Shown: positions 36,488 to 47,052, numbered from the stretch's first letter. The stretch is 64,000 bases of DNA from Terrimicrobiaceae bacterium (GCA_018402345.1 JAGYIV010000014.1:186001-250000); one strand, 5' to 3'. Notes: a model not told the origin generated them from the sequence alone. A program made the numbers and translations.

Positions 36488-37267
36488 TCAGAGAACGCCA
36501 AGGATCCAGCCTTCGAGTTTGGCTTGTTTCCGCTCCTCCGGGGTGAGGCGCGGAGCAAAGGCCTTCGGCAGGAGTCCCCGCTCGTCGGCGGCGAGCAACC
36601 ACGAGGCGGCGGCGTAGGCGTCCTGCTGGTCGGGAGTGAGGTCCGGGCGGGGGAATTTGGATCTCCAGAGGGAGGGGTAGATTTCGGCCACGACGGTCAC
36701 GCCAGGCGGCGGTGTCCAGCCGTCGAATGGCCAGTAGTGGATGCGGGATTTGGAGAAGGAGCGGAGGTGGGCGAGCCACGGAAGCCCAGCGTGGGTCGAG
36801 TGGGCCACCGAGCCCGGCACGCCGAAATGGAAAATCGACTTCGCGCCGCGTGCCCGTTGTTCGCAGAGGCGCTTCCAGCGGGGGTCGCCGGTTCTGGCTT
36901 GGCCGCTTCCGTTTCGGATATCGGTGACGCGCGCGCCGGGCTTATAGGTCGGCCAATGCTCGAAAAAATCGGAAAGAATCGCGGGCCAGCGGTGCTTGAG
37001 CTTGTATTTGTCGATGTAGGCGAGGGGGAAGGAAAACCCGTGGTCGATGCCGATGATAGCGGGGATGCCGGAGTTGATGCCGTCAACGAGCCAGTGGGCG
37101 AGCTCGCGGCGCGTCCAATCGGTGCCGAAGCGCACCTCGTAGGGAGTGTGAAGCGGCTCGCCTTCGAACACGCGAATGCCGGGAAGCCGGGAGTCCGGTG
37201 TGGCCGCGCCCGAGTAGTCGATGCCGATGTGGCGTCGGAAGAGGGTGGGAGGAGTTTGCGCTGTCAC
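36488..37267 (-). CDS. DUF429-like predicted nuclease-fold protein
   Basis: 259 aa with a GTG start overlapping the pilT stop. IGIDYSGAATPDS at residues 14-26 and IIGIDHGFSFP look like the acidic strand ends of an RNase H-like fold; AEIYPSLWR and TPDQQDAYAAASWLL are DUF429-like. No characterised function is known to me. It is the last gene of a minus-strand run that begins upstream of ispD, and it shares no obvious pathway with the pilT genes. Confidence 0.65.
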   Translation of the reverse strand: MTAQTPPTLFRRHIGIDYSGAATPDSRLPGIRVFEGEPLHTPYEVRFGTDWTRRELAHWLVDGINSGIPAIIGIDHGFSFPLAYIDKYKLKHRWPAILSDFFEHWPTYKPGARVTDIRNGSGQARTGDPRWKRLCEQRARGAKSIFHFGVPGSVAHSTHAGLPWLAHLRSFSKSRIHYWPFDGWTPPPGVTVVAEIYPSLWRSKFPRPDLTPDQQDAYAAASWLLAADERGLLPKAFAPRLTPEERKQAKLEGWILGVL

Positions 37268-38355
37268 GCGCCGGCGACATTTGCGAGGGCAGCGTCCTCG
37301 GGCGGGAGGTAGGGTTGGAAACGGGTCTTGTCGATGGCCTTCATGTAGGCCTCTTGGGGCGAGATGGCTCCCGCGAGGAGTTGTTCCCAGATGGCGTCAT
37401 CCATGAATTGCATGCCTTGGCCCTTGCCGGCGACGAGCACGTCCTGGAGTTTCTGTGTGGCACCTTCGCGGATGATGGCCGAGACGGCATTGTTGACGAT
37501 GAGGATTTCGTTCACCGCCACGCGGCCCGAGCCGTCTTGTTTTTTCATGAGGAGCTGGGCGATGACGCCGCGCAGGGAGGCGGCGAGCATGGTGCGCACT
37601 TGGGATTGCTGGTCGCTCGGGAAGACGTCGATCATGCGGTCCACGGTCTTGCGCGCGTTATTGGTGTGGAGGGTGCCGAAGACGAGGAGGCCGGTCTCCG
37701 CGGCGGTGAGGGCCAGCGAGATGGTCTCGAGGTCGCGCATCTCGCCCACGAGGACGATATCGGCATCCTCGCGGAGGGCGGCCTTGAGGCCCGCGGGAAA
37801 GGATTCCGCGTGTTCCGGCACCTCGCGCTGGGTGATGATGCTGCGTTTGTTGCGGTGCACGAATTCGATCGGTTCCTCGATGGTCACGATGTGGCGGGAG
37901 AAGTTCGTGTTGATGTAGTCGATGAGCGCCGCGAGGGTCGTGCTTTTTCCCGAGCCGGTGGGGCCGGTGACCAGAACGATGCCGCCGCGCATGTGGCCGA
38001 AGGATTTGATGATCTCGGGAACGCGCAGATCCTCGAGGGTCTTGATTTTGGTGGGGATGATGCGGAAGACTGCACCGTAGCCGTGGGCCTGCTTCAGGTA
38101 GTTGCAGCGGAAGCGGTTGTTTTCATCCATCTCGTAGGCGAAATCAAGGTCGCCGTGTTCCTCGAAGCGTTCCCATTTTTCCGGTGAGCAAATCTCGCTC
38201 AGCATGTAGGACATCTCCTCGCGGGTGAGGGGCTCCTCCCGGATCGAGACGATTTCGCCGTGCTGGCGCACTTTTGGCGACTGGCCCTCGGCGAGGTGGA
38301 GATCGGAGGCGCCGCTGTCCACGAGGACTTGGAAGAACTGGTCGATGTAGGGCAT
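37264..38355 (-). CDS. pilT: Type IV pilus retraction ATPase PilT
   Basis: 363-aa hexameric secretion-superfamily ATPase that depolymerises pili. An N-terminal PAS-like domain (GASDLHLAEGQSPKVRQHG) is followed by Walker A GPTGSGKST, the Asp box, Walker B VLVGEMRDLETI, the His box TGLLVFGTLHTNNARKT and the retraction-type AIIREG motif near residue 290. Followed directly by the DUF429-like gene. An array of 7-bp repeats lies just upstream of the start. The paralogue at 38461-39558 suggests a PilT/PilU pair. Confidence 0.93.
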   Translation of the reverse strand: MPYIDQFFQVLVDSGASDLHLAEGQSPKVRQHGEIVSIREEPLTREEMSYMLSEICSPEKWERFEEHGDLDFAYEMDENNRFRCNYLKQAHGYGAVFRIIPTKIKTLEDLRVPEIIKSFGHMRGGIVLVTGPTGSGKSTTLAALIDYINTNFSRHIVTIEEPIEFVHRNKRSIITQREVPEHAESFPAGLKAALREDADIVLVGEMRDLETISLALTAAETGLLVFGTLHTNNARKTVDRMIDVFPSDQQSQVRTMLAASLRGVIAQLLMKKQDGSGRVAVNEILIVNNAVSAIIREGATQKLQDVLVAGKGQGMQFMDDAIWEQLLAGAISPQEAYMKAIDKTRFQPYLPPEDAALANVAGA

Positions 38356-38363
38356 GGGGAGAA

Positions 38364-38403
38364 AAGTTTTAAGTTTTCAGTGTTAAGTTTTAAGTTTTAA
38401 GTT
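38364..38403. repeat. Heptanucleotide tandem repeat upstream of pilT
   Basis: AAGTTTT repeated at 38364, 38371, 38385 and 38392, with a variant unit CAGTGTT at 38378 and a partial unit at 38399. It ends eight bases from the pilT start on the minus strand. Seven-base periodicity is clear by eye. Confidence 0.8.
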
Positions 38404-38460
38404 GGGTGGTCTGGTGGAGCGGAGGCGGGATGGGGCCGCAGGGGTGTAACGTCTTGCAGG

Positions 38461-39558
38461 TCAGTGTTCGGAATAGCCGGTGAGTTTCATCATGTCGGCT
38501 TTTTGTTCGGCGCGGTAGACGGCCTCCTCTGCGGTGATGACGCCTGAATGGAAGAGTTCCGCGAGCGAGTCGTCCATGAGTTTCATGCCGAGTTTTTTTC
38601 CTGTTTGGATGATGCCCGGCAGCATGAAGGTCTTGGCCTCGCGGATCACGTTGCCGACGGCCGGTGTGTTCATGAGGATTTCCATGGCGAGGGCGCGGCC
38701 TGTGCCGTCGGCCTTTGGGACGAGTTGCTGGGAGACGATGCCACGGAGGGACTCGCTGACCATGATGCGGATCTGGTCGCGTTGGTCGGTTGGAAAGACG
38801 TCGAGGAGGCGGTCGAGGGTGCGGGCGGCATTGCTTGTGTGGAGGGTGCCGAGCACAAGGTGTCCGGTCTCCGAGGCCGTGATCGCCAGTGAGATTGTTT
38901 CCAGGTCGCGCATTTCGCCCACCATGATGACATCGGGATCTTCGCGGAGGGCGCCGCGGAGGGCGTTGGCGAAGGATTTGGTGTGGGTGTGGACTTCTCG
39001 CTGGGTGACGTGGCAACCCTGCGAGGGAATGATGTATTCGATCGGGTCTTCGAGGGTGATGATGTGGTCGTGGCGGTTGCGGTTGATCTGATCCACGAGG
39101 GCGGCGAGCGTGGTGCTTTTGCCGCTGCCCACGGAGCCGGTGACGAGCACGAGGCCGTTGTGAAATTCGGTGAGGAGCTTGAGTTGCTCCGGAAGGCCGA
39201 GTTCATCCATCGAGCGCACGGAATCGCCGATGATGCGGAAGACGAGGTCGTAGCCGGTGCGTTGGCGGACGACGCTCGCGCGGAAGCGGCCGATGCCCGT
39301 GGCGTAGGCGAAATCGACATCGCCTCGGGTGCTGAGTTGGTCGATTTGGGCAGGTTGGAGGAATCCCATGGCGAGCTGCTCGGTATCCGCCGGGCCGAGA
39401 ACTGGTGCCTGGGCCCACATCGGCTCGAGGAGGCCGTAGCGGCGCCAGACGGGCTGGGAGTTCACGCTGAGGTGGATGTCGGAGGCGCCGGATTGCTTTC
39501 CGGCGGCGAGATAATCGTCGACGTGGCTGGGGGGTGAGTCGGTCGGGGAGTTTTCCAT
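38461..39558 (-). CDS. PilT/PilU-like ATPase (second copy)
   Basis: 365 aa, same layout as the first copy: SGASDIHLSVNSQPVWRRYG at the N-terminus, Walker A GSVGSGKSTT, Walker B IMVGEMRDLETI, and GHLVLGTLHTSNAARTLD. The C-terminal motif reads NVIREAKTFMLPGIIQTGKKLGMKLMD, diverged from the classic AIRNLIRE and reminiscent of PilU-type partners, which assist PilT. The two genes are separated by 105 bases. No other pilus genes are in the window. Confidence 0.9.
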   Translation of the reverse strand: MENSPTDSPPSHVDDYLAAGKQSGASDIHLSVNSQPVWRRYGLLEPMWAQAPVLGPADTEQLAMGFLQPAQIDQLSTRGDVDFAYATGIGRFRASVVRQRTGYDLVFRIIGDSVRSMDELGLPEQLKLLTEFHNGLVLVTGSVGSGKSTTLAALVDQINRNRHDHIITLEDPIEYIIPSQGCHVTQREVHTHTKSFANALRGALREDPDVIMVGEMRDLETISLAITASETGHLVLGTLHTSNAARTLDRLLDVFPTDQRDQIRIMVSESLRGIVSQQLVPKADGTGRALAMEILMNTPAVGNVIREAKTFMLPGIIQTGKKLGMKLMDDSLAELFHSGVITAEEAVYRAEQKADMMKLTGYSEH

Positions 39559-39609
39559 GGACGCGGGCTGGGTATCAGGATTTCACGGCGGGGCCAATTT
39601 TTTTGGTTG

Positions 39610-40677
39610 TCAATCCAGCACGCGGAAGGTGTCGGATTTTTCCAAGCTGCGGATGAATCCTGCGGCGAGGCGCGCGGCGTTCTTGGCATCCGCGAGCGAG
39701 ATGGTTTCCACCGGCGAGTGCATGTAGCGGAGGGGAATCGAGATGAGGCCGCAGGGGATGCCGTCGCGCGAGGTGTAGATGACATCGGCATCGGTGCTGG
39801 TGCTGCGGGAGACCGCTTCGTGTTGGAGGGGGATTTTGAGTTTCGCGGCGACCTCGACGAGGCGTTGCATGACGAGCGGGTGGTTCGCCGCGCCATGGGC
39901 GATCGAAGGGCCCTTGCCGAGTTCCACAAGGCCGTGCTGTTTCGCATTGATTCCCGGGGTATCGGTGGAGTGTGTGACATCAAAGACGAGCGCCACCGAC
40001 GGGCGGATGCGGTGGGCGGCCATGCGGGCGCCGTGGCAACCGAGTTCCTCCTGAACGGCGTTGACGGCGAAGGTCGAGGCGGCGGGGCGCTTCTTGAGGG
40101 CGTGGAGTTCGGCGAGGATTTGAGCGAGGACATAGCCGCCAATGCGGTTGTCGAGGGCGCGTCCCACAATGCGGTCCTTTCCTGCTTCGATGGCGTCATC
40201 CGTAAAAATGGCCGGTGTGCCCACGCGGATGCCGAGTTTTTCGACCTCCTTCGCGGAGGAGGCGCCGATATCGATGAAGAGGTCCTTCCACTCAGGCGGT
40301 TTGTCCTTCGAGGTGTCGCGGAGGTGGATGGCGGTGTTGCCGATGACGCCCTCGACAATGCCCTTCGATCCGAAGAGGCGCACGCGGCGGGCGGAGGCGA
40401 GGGTGCGGTCCGAGCCGCCGATGGGGCCGAAGGCAAGATAGCCTTTGTCATCGATGTGGCGGACGATGAAGCCGATCTCGTCGGCATGGGCCTCCAGCAT
40501 GACGCGCGGGGCGGCGGGGTCCGACCCTTCGAGCACCGCCCAGGCATTGCCGTGCGGATCGGATTCCACGCGGTCCGAAACGGGTTTCACGTTGTTGATC
40601 CAGAGTTTCTGTCCGTTACGCTCCCAGCCGGACGGGCTCGGGGTGGCGAGGATTTCGAGGAGGTTTTTGGTTTTCAT
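39610..40677 (-). CDS. M42 family metallo-aminopeptidase
   Basis: 355-aa cytosolic dinuclear metal peptidase (glutamyl aminopeptidase/TET type). Metal-binding and catalytic stretches: LEAHADEIGFIV (His and Asp), DDAIEAGKDRIVGRALDNRIGG (bridging Asp), NAVQEELGCHGA (Glu-Glu), FDVTHSTDTPG (Asp) and the final His in RYMHSPVETIS. The start overlaps the ispD stop (ATGA). Members form tetrahedral dodecamers that digest peptides. Confidence 0.9.
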   Translation of the reverse strand: MKTKNLLEILATPSPSGWERNGQKLWINNVKPVSDRVESDPHGNAWAVLEGSDPAAPRVMLEAHADEIGFIVRHIDDKGYLAFGPIGGSDRTLASARRVRLFGSKGIVEGVIGNTAIHLRDTSKDKPPEWKDLFIDIGASSAKEVEKLGIRVGTPAIFTDDAIEAGKDRIVGRALDNRIGGYVLAQILAELHALKKRPAASTFAVNAVQEELGCHGARMAAHRIRPSVALVFDVTHSTDTPGINAKQHGLVELGKGPSIAHGAANHPLVMQRLVEVAAKLKIPLQHEAVSRSTSTDADVIYTSRDGIPCGLISIPLRYMHSPVETISLADAKNAARLAAGFIRSLEKSDTFRVLD

Positions 40678-41342
40678 AAAGCGCGGGCGGATATCGCGGC
40701 TTCGGCGAGCGCGAGGTCGGCAGGGTAGGTGATCTTGAAATTCGGGGAGCCGTGGACGACGGGAAGCGGGTGGATGCCCTCGGCGATGAGGGCCGAGACC
40801 TCGTCGGTGGCGGAGGTGTGGTGGGCTTGCAGGGCGGCGAGGAGAAGGTCGTGGCGCGCCGCCTGGGGAGTTTGCATGGCGAAGAGATTTGCACGGGGCA
40901 CGGTCTCATGCAGCGCGCCGGAGGCGTTCGCCCGGTGGAGGGAGTCTGAGACGGGCTGTGCGGCCGAGGCGGCGCCGTGCGAAGCGGCGGCGTGGAGAAC
41001 GCTTGAGAACAAAGCCGGCGTGGCCAGCGGGCGTGCGGCATCGTGGATGGCGACAAGGAGGGGTGGATTCGAGGCGAGGGTCTGGAGGCCATGGAGCACC
41101 GAGGTGCCGCGCTCGGCGCCGCCCGCGACGATGTGGAGGAATTTCGGGAACGGGGCGGCGAGGGAGGTGAACTCGGCGATGCGGTGTTCCGCGCAGACAA
41201 GCACAGCAATGGCGATGTCGTCGCAATCCTGGATCGCCCGGAGCGAGTGGACAACGAGCGGGAAGCCGCGCAGAGGCGCGGTGGGTTTGTCGAATCCCAT
41301 GCGGGAACTCGAGCCAGCGGCGACAAGAACGGCGGCATTCAT
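40674..41342 (-). CDS. ispD: 2-C-methyl-D-erythritol 4-phosphate cytidylyltransferase
   Basis: Third enzyme of the MEP isoprenoid pathway, CTP-dependent, cytosolic, 222 aa. AAGSSSRMGFDKPTAPLRGFPLVVHSL is a serine-rich version of the nucleotide-binding loop GxGxRxG...K; VAGGAERGTSVLHGL, VAIHDAARPLAT, QTPQAARHDLL and NFKITYPADLALAE are family motifs. Overlaps the M42 gene and starts one base after the J-like gene. Confidence 0.92.
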   Translation of the reverse strand: MNAAVLVAAGSSSRMGFDKPTAPLRGFPLVVHSLRAIQDCDDIAIAVLVCAEHRIAEFTSLAAPFPKFLHIVAGGAERGTSVLHGLQTLASNPPLLVAIHDAARPLATPALFSSVLHAAASHGAASAAQPVSDSLHRANASGALHETVPRANLFAMQTPQAARHDLLLAALQAHHTSATDEVSALIAEGIHPLPVVHGSPNFKITYPADLALAEAAISARAL

Positions 41343-41343
41343 C

Positions 41344-42507
41344 TTAAAAATCGAAGGATGTTTGGGTGGTCGAGGGTGGCGGCTGTTTCTTGCGGGTGGA
41401 TTTTTTTTGGAGGGTCGAGCCTGTTGCCTGCTGGCGCTTTGGTTTGCTGGGTTGTGTGGTGCGTTGGGGGCGGGCCTGGGATTTCCACCAAGCCACTTCC
41501 GCCTCGAGTTGGGCGAGGTTCATTTCTTCTTTTTCCACGCGGGCATTGGCAGCCTTGCGGAGGGCGGTTTCGGCCTGTTTCCGGTCCTTCGCGTGCCAGA
41601 ATTTCCACGCCTCGGATTTGCGGATGCCGCCGATGCGTTTCTTCAGTCCCGCGAGGGTGTCGCCCAATTTTCTGGAGACGAGGCGGATGTGGAAGAGGGT
41701 CGATTGGACGGCATCGCCGCCGGTATTCACATCGGTGATGGCGAGAAGGAGTTCCATGCGCTCGAGGTCGCGATTTTTGTAGGCCTCCTGCAGATCGTGC
41801 CAGAGGCTTTCGAGAAACGGATCGGGCGCCTTGCCGGTATCGGGGTGGAGGCGGCGCACGAGGTGGCGGTAGAGTTCCTTGAGACGTTCAGGGATGGCGG
41901 CGGCCTTGGCGCGTGTGGCGGCGGCGGTGGCCGCCTCGAACTGCGCGCGCCATTTTTTGTAATCGCCGAACATGCGCTTGTAGTCGCGTTTGGTCATTTC
42001 CTCGGGGTCGTAGCCGAAGATGTTGCGGAGGTGGGAGCGGAAGTCGCGTTCCTCCTCGCTGAATGCGGCATCGCGGCGGCGGGTCTCCTCCTCGCGCTTG
42101 CGTTCCTCTTCTGTGGGGCCGGGATCGGGCGGCGGGGCTTCGGCCGTTTCGCGCTGCTGTTGTTCGGCTTTGGTGAAAATGTTGTAGGGGTTTTTACCGG
42201 TGAAGAGTGCTTCCATGGTGGCGAACTCCATGAGGTCGGTAAGCCGGTTGATGCGCGCCTTGAGTTCCGCCTCGCGGGTGAGGAGGTCGCCGATGTTGTC
42301 GCGTTCCCAGCGGGAGTAGGCGGGCTCGATGGTGCGGTCGAACTCCTCGAGAGTTTTATTGAGCCGGGAAATCTCGCGCATCGCCGCTCGAGCGGAGCCG
42401 ACGGCCTCCTTGCGCAAGGGGGCCTGTTCGAGAGGCACGAGGCGGCGCTCCGTGTTTTGCGACTCCACAGAGGTCGACTTCGCAGGGTTGCGTCGCATTT
42501 TCTTCAC
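41344..42507 (-). CDS. Coiled-coil protein with J-domain-like segment
   Basis: 387-aa charged protein, largely helical with coiled-coil stretches (residues about 40-110 and 300-340) and a basic low-complexity C-terminus. A central segment, LKELYRHLVRRLHPDTGKA, followed by a helix LWHDLQEAYKNRDLERM, is like a DnaJ J-domain helix II, HPD turn and helix III. No signal peptide or Zn finger. It heads the minus-strand run leading to ispD. A DnaK co-chaperone role is possible but unproven. Confidence 0.65.
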   Translation of the reverse strand: MKKMRRNPAKSTSVESQNTERRLVPLEQAPLRKEAVGSARAAMREISRLNKTLEEFDRTIEPAYSRWERDNIGDLLTREAELKARINRLTDLMEFATMEALFTGKNPYNIFTKAEQQQRETAEAPPPDPGPTEEERKREEETRRRDAAFSEEERDFRSHLRNIFGYDPEEMTKRDYKRMFGDYKKWRAQFEAATAAATRAKAAAIPERLKELYRHLVRRLHPDTGKAPDPFLESLWHDLQEAYKNRDLERMELLLAITDVNTGGDAVQSTLFHIRLVSRKLGDTLAGLKKRIGGIRKSEAWKFWHAKDRKQAETALRKAANARVEKEEMNLAQLEAEVAWWKSQARPQRTTQPSKPKRQQATGSTLQKKSTRKKQPPPSTTQTSFDF

Positions 42508-42543
42508 CGGGCCAGACTATGCGATGGGTGGTGCTGGAAAAAG

Positions 42544-42582
42544 AAAAAGACCGCCGCGGGGATGCCGCGACGGTCTTTTTTT
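42544..42582 (-). terminator. Rho-independent terminator after glutaredoxin gene
   Basis: Inverted repeat AGACCGCCGCGG...CCGCGACGGTCT with a short loop. It is flanked by A-rich sequence on the left and seven Ts on the right, so it could work in either direction; on the minus strand it follows the glutaredoxin stop by about 15 bases. Confidence 0.85.
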
Positions 42583-42597
42583 GAGTGTTTCGCCGAC

Positions 42598-42930
42598 CTA
42601 CTTGAGACGGACCATGGCGGCGTGCTCCTCGTCGGAGCAGGGCGCGTTCAGCGGCACATCGGTGGCTTTTGGGCTTTGTCCGACGATGCCGTGTTCCAGC
42701 ATGTAGGCTTCGACCTCCTCGCCGCTAATGTCGGCGAGCATGGTTCCATCGATGACGACGCAGGGTGACAGCGGTTGGCCGCTGAGTTGTTCCATCTCGA
42801 AGCGGAAGTCCGGGTTCTGGATGATGTCCTTCTCGGTGTAGGGAAGGTCATGTTTCTCGAACACGGCCCGCACCCCGCGGCTCCAGCCGCAGTGGGTTTT
42901 AAGGTAGGCGGTGATTTCAGGTTTTTGCAT
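42598..42930 (-). CDS. Glutaredoxin-like protein
   Basis: 110 aa with an N-terminal glutaredoxin fold: ITAYLKTHCGWSRGVRAVFEKHDLPYTEKDI has a single active-site Cys (CGWS, the monothiol CGFS-like form), and SPCVVIDGTML supplies the cis-Pro region. The C-terminal ~25 residues extend beyond the usual fold. Monothiol glutaredoxins handle iron-sulfur clusters or deglutathionylation. ATG 42930 is used; it lies 40 bases after the rpsA stop, so it may be co-transcribed with rpsA. Confidence 0.85.
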   Translation of the reverse strand: MQKPEITAYLKTHCGWSRGVRAVFEKHDLPYTEKDIIQNPDFRFEMEQLSGQPLSPCVVIDGTMLADISGEEVEAYMLEHGIVGQSPKATDVPLNAPCSDEEHAAMVRLK

Positions 42931-42970
42931 GGCGTTGAATCTACGATCGTCTTCCGACTCGCGAGGCGGT

Positions 42971-44650
<1,680 letters not shown>

Positions 44651-44697
44651 ATGGTTGATGGTTCCTGTTTGTTGCCCGCAACCTGCAATCAGTAGGT

Positions 44698-44730
44698 AAT
44701 AAAAGCAGGCCTGCGGCCGCGTCGGCCGCA
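44698..44730 (-). terminator. Possible terminator after M23 peptidase gene
   Basis: Perfect 8-bp stem TGCGGCCG/CGGCCGCA (44712-44719 and 44723-44730) with a 3-base loop; on the minus strand it is followed by GGCCTGC and then TTTTATTA. The T-tract is seven bases from the stem, so strength is uncertain. Confidence 0.5.
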
Positions 44731-44818
44731 TGCGGGGAGGGGCGAATCTACGGCGGGAGATTCGCGCGGCAATCTTTTTATCCAAAAATCGCGGCACCAT
44801 TCCCGGGCACCGAATCGG

Positions 44819-45841
44819 TCAATGGTGTCCGCCGACGAGTTCCACGAACCTGCGACCGGAGGCGCTGAGTGCGGGGGCGTTGTCCGGGCCGGTGAGGAGA
44901 CCTCGCGTGGCAAGATTGTAGGGAAGTCGTGATTGCCGCACATCGGCGAGTTGGGCCCCGTCGGACGGGTAAGCGGCAGCGGTGGCTTTGACGGGTGTTC
45001 CCTGCGCGGAGAAGCTGACTTTCCATGCCGGTGGATTGGCGGGTTCCCCGTCGGGGACAAGCCATGGGTAGCGTGAAACGAGAGTGAACCCCGGGGTGTT
45101 CGGGAAGACCACGGAGAAGAATGGTTCTTGGGATCGGACATGCTTGCTGAAGAAAAACCCTGGGTCGGAGGCGCAGGCGAGGAGAATGGGTGCGGGGTCG
45201 ATCCCTATGAGGTTGAGTCCGTTGTATAGGCCATGCTTGTTCGGGCTGCCGGCAAAGTGACGTTGGTGCCAGGTGTCGAAGGTGTCGCTGAGTCGGAAGG
45301 CGATTTCGAAATGCAGGTGCGCGCGGCGCTTGTCGATGCCTGCCCCGGTGAATCCGAGGGTGCCGATTTTTTCACCTTGGGCGACTTGTTGGCCGGGTTG
45401 GACAGTGATGTCGGCAAGGTGTGCGTAGAGGGTGTAGACGGGGCTGTTCTCGATGAGGTGTTCGATGACGACGTAGCGGCCGTAGTTTGAGGCGCCGGGG
45501 AGTTTGCTGACGTGAACGACGGTGCCTTGCGCCGAGGCGCGAATCTCGTCGAGCGGGACGCCCGAGGAATCGCGGCGCACGGGGAGAATATCGATGCCCT
45601 CGTGGAGGGTTCTATAAACCACCGCATCGTCTTGCCGAACCGGTCCTCGCACGAATCCGTAGGTGCCGCCCTCCCAGGGAGTGCTTTGAACGCCCTCGAA
45701 ATTCCGGTCCACATACATATAGAACTCCTCGGGCCTCCCCTCGAGCAGAGCCCGGTTTTCGGTGGGCCAGTCAAAAAGCGCGGCGCGCAGGGGGGTGGCG
45801 GCGAGGAGGAGAAACCAGACAATGGCAACGGAGGCACGCAT
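44819..45841 (-). CDS. M23 family metallopeptidase (LytM-like)
   Basis: 340-aa exported protein with signal peptide (residues 1-20). The LytM zinc site is present: HEGIDI (His and Asp) near residue 80 and HLHFEI near residue 177, with YTLYAHLADITVQPGQQVAQGEKIGTLGFTG between them. Such enzymes cut peptide cross-bridges of peptidoglycan. The C-terminal ~130 residues form an extra domain I do not recognise. Thirteen bases after the next upstream gene, so probably an operon with it. Confidence 0.88.
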   Translation of the reverse strand: MRASVAIVWFLLLAATPLRAALFDWPTENRALLEGRPEEFYMYVDRNFEGVQSTPWEGGTYGFVRGPVRQDDAVVYRTLHEGIDILPVRRDSSGVPLDEIRASAQGTVVHVSKLPGASNYGRYVVIEHLIENSPVYTLYAHLADITVQPGQQVAQGEKIGTLGFTGAGIDKRRAHLHFEIAFRLSDTFDTWHQRHFAGSPNKHGLYNGLNLIGIDPAPILLACASDPGFFFSKHVRSQEPFFSVVFPNTPGFTLVSRYPWLVPDGEPANPPAWKVSFSAQGTPVKATAAAYPSDGAQLADVRQSRLPYNLATRGLLTGPDNAPALSASGRRFVELVGGHH

Positions 45842-45854
45842 CGGCGGAGAGTGG

Positions 45855-46355
45855 TTATTTTTTGCGATTTCCTTGTTCCTCGCCGATGAGCGGGAAGGAT
45901 TTTTGAAGCGTTCGGATTTCCTCCGGAAGAATGCCGCCGGGCACGTAGAGGATGCCGTCCCGCACGGTCTTGTCGATGCGCAGTGCGGAGGCGACACGGC
46001 CGTTTACCAGCACGACGGCCTGGCCGCCCTTGTCCTCGATGCTGTATTGCTGGAGCTTGTTGGCGCCGTGGGCGTCGAGGAGAAAGTAGGCGCCGATCGA
46101 TCCATCGGTGCCCGGAAAGGGAAGAAACGCCCGCACATCGCGTTCGCTGATCACAGGCACCTTCGCGATGCGGATTTTTTCCTTCGAGTGGAGCAGGGTG
46201 ATTTCGGCCGAGAACGAGGCTCCGTCCGAGGAAGCGGCCTCGCCGTGAAGGCGGATTGTGACCGGTGGGGCTTTTTTGGCTCCGGCGAAGAGCGGAGAGG
46301 GTGACGCGAGCGCGATGGAGGCAAAAAGAAGGAGGCGGAGGACGGTCGGAGGCAT
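45855..46355 (-). CDS. Exported protein with SecDF P1-head-like domain
   Basis: 166 aa with a signal peptide (residues 1-24). The C-terminal half (IGAYFLLDAHGANKLQQYS, then GGQAVVLVNGRVASALRIDKTV and DGILYVPGGILPEEIRTLQK) follows the pattern of the SecD/SecDF periplasmic P1 head (ga..l.., aivldg.v.sap.i, i.g.f..eea..l). There are no transmembrane helices after the signal, so it is a free-standing periplasmic version. Function unknown; the assignment is by eye and moderate. Confidence 0.55.
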   Translation of the reverse strand: MPPTVLRLLLFASIALASPSPLFAGAKKAPPVTIRLHGEAASSDGASFSAEITLLHSKEKIRIAKVPVISERDVRAFLPFPGTDGSIGAYFLLDAHGANKLQQYSIEDKGGQAVVLVNGRVASALRIDKTVRDGILYVPGGILPEEIRTLQKSFPLIGEEQGNRKK

Positions 46356-46425
46356 GGTGAGCGGTGAGCGTAGGCAAGCGGATAGGAATTGCAACCGCAG
46401 CAGGCGGGGGGTAGCAAAGGCGGGT

Positions 46426-47052
46426 ATGAAATTTCTTGCCGCAGCCATGGTTTTCCTGACGTTGGCGGGAGCGCGCGCCCAAACAGCAGCGGATCCCTTC
46501 GCTGAGCGTCCGCCCGACGAGGCGAGTCCGTTCATGGCGTTGGCGGGGTTGGACGAGCGCGAACAGTCGAAGATCACGGCGCCTCAGCGCGGATATCCTC
46601 GGATGCCCGCGCCGGAGGATACGCTCGGAGCGAAATTGAAAAGTTTCTACAGTGGCGCGGTGTCATCTCTCCAAGGCCGCGGCACGCAGACGCGTGAAGT
46701 TGCCACATTGTCGATCGAGCCTCAGGACCCGCTCCTCAAGGAAACGCGCGAACTCGATGCGATCTACACGGTGCGCAACACCGGTCGGCAGATGACGCGT
46801 ATCGAGTTTCTCACAACGCAACGACTGGAGATGGTGACCCGCAACGCCTCTGGCGGGGTGGTCGAGCGGTGGTCTGACGACCGTTCCTTCAAGCCGATCG
46901 AGGGAATCGTGGTCATCAATCCCGACGAGCGCATCGAGTTTCAGGAGCAAATCCCTACTCGCGACATGCGCGCCGGAGGGGTCTATACCGTCGAAGCATC
47001 GTTGGCGACAGAGCCCGACTATGCGGTCGAGCAAACCGTGCAGCCACGTTGA
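46426..47052 (+). CDS. Exported BsuPI-like domain protein
   Basis: 208 aa with a signal peptide (residues 1-18). The region from LDAIYTVRNTGRQMTRIEFLTTQRLEM to WSDDRSFKPIEGIVVINPDERIEFQEQIP has the layout of the BsuPI (intracellular proteinase inhibitor) beta-sandwich: a disrupted NTxxx...F..GQ..D element, then W.WS....F, then the closing PGE-like turn. Stand-alone exported BsuPI domains are common in bacteria, with unknown roles. Divergent from the preceding gene; five bases before the next. Confidence 0.65.
   Translation: MKFLAAAMVFLTLAGARAQTAADPFAERPPDEASPFMALAGLDEREQSKITAPQRGYPRMPAPEDTLGAKLKSFYSGAVSSLQGRGTQTREVATLSIEPQDPLLKETRELDAIYTVRNTGRQMTRIEFLTTQRLEMVTRNASGGVVERWSDDRSFKPIEGIVVINPDERIEFQEQIPTRDMRAGGVYTVEASLATEPDYAVEQTVQPR

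Noticed and set aside
38364-38403. CRISPR array
   Set aside because: Repeat units of seven bases without spacers; this is a tandem repeat.
40729-42768. 679-aa plus-strand open frame opposite ispD and the J-like gene
   Set aside because: Shadow of well-supported minus-strand genes in GC-rich DNA; no start signal or domain.
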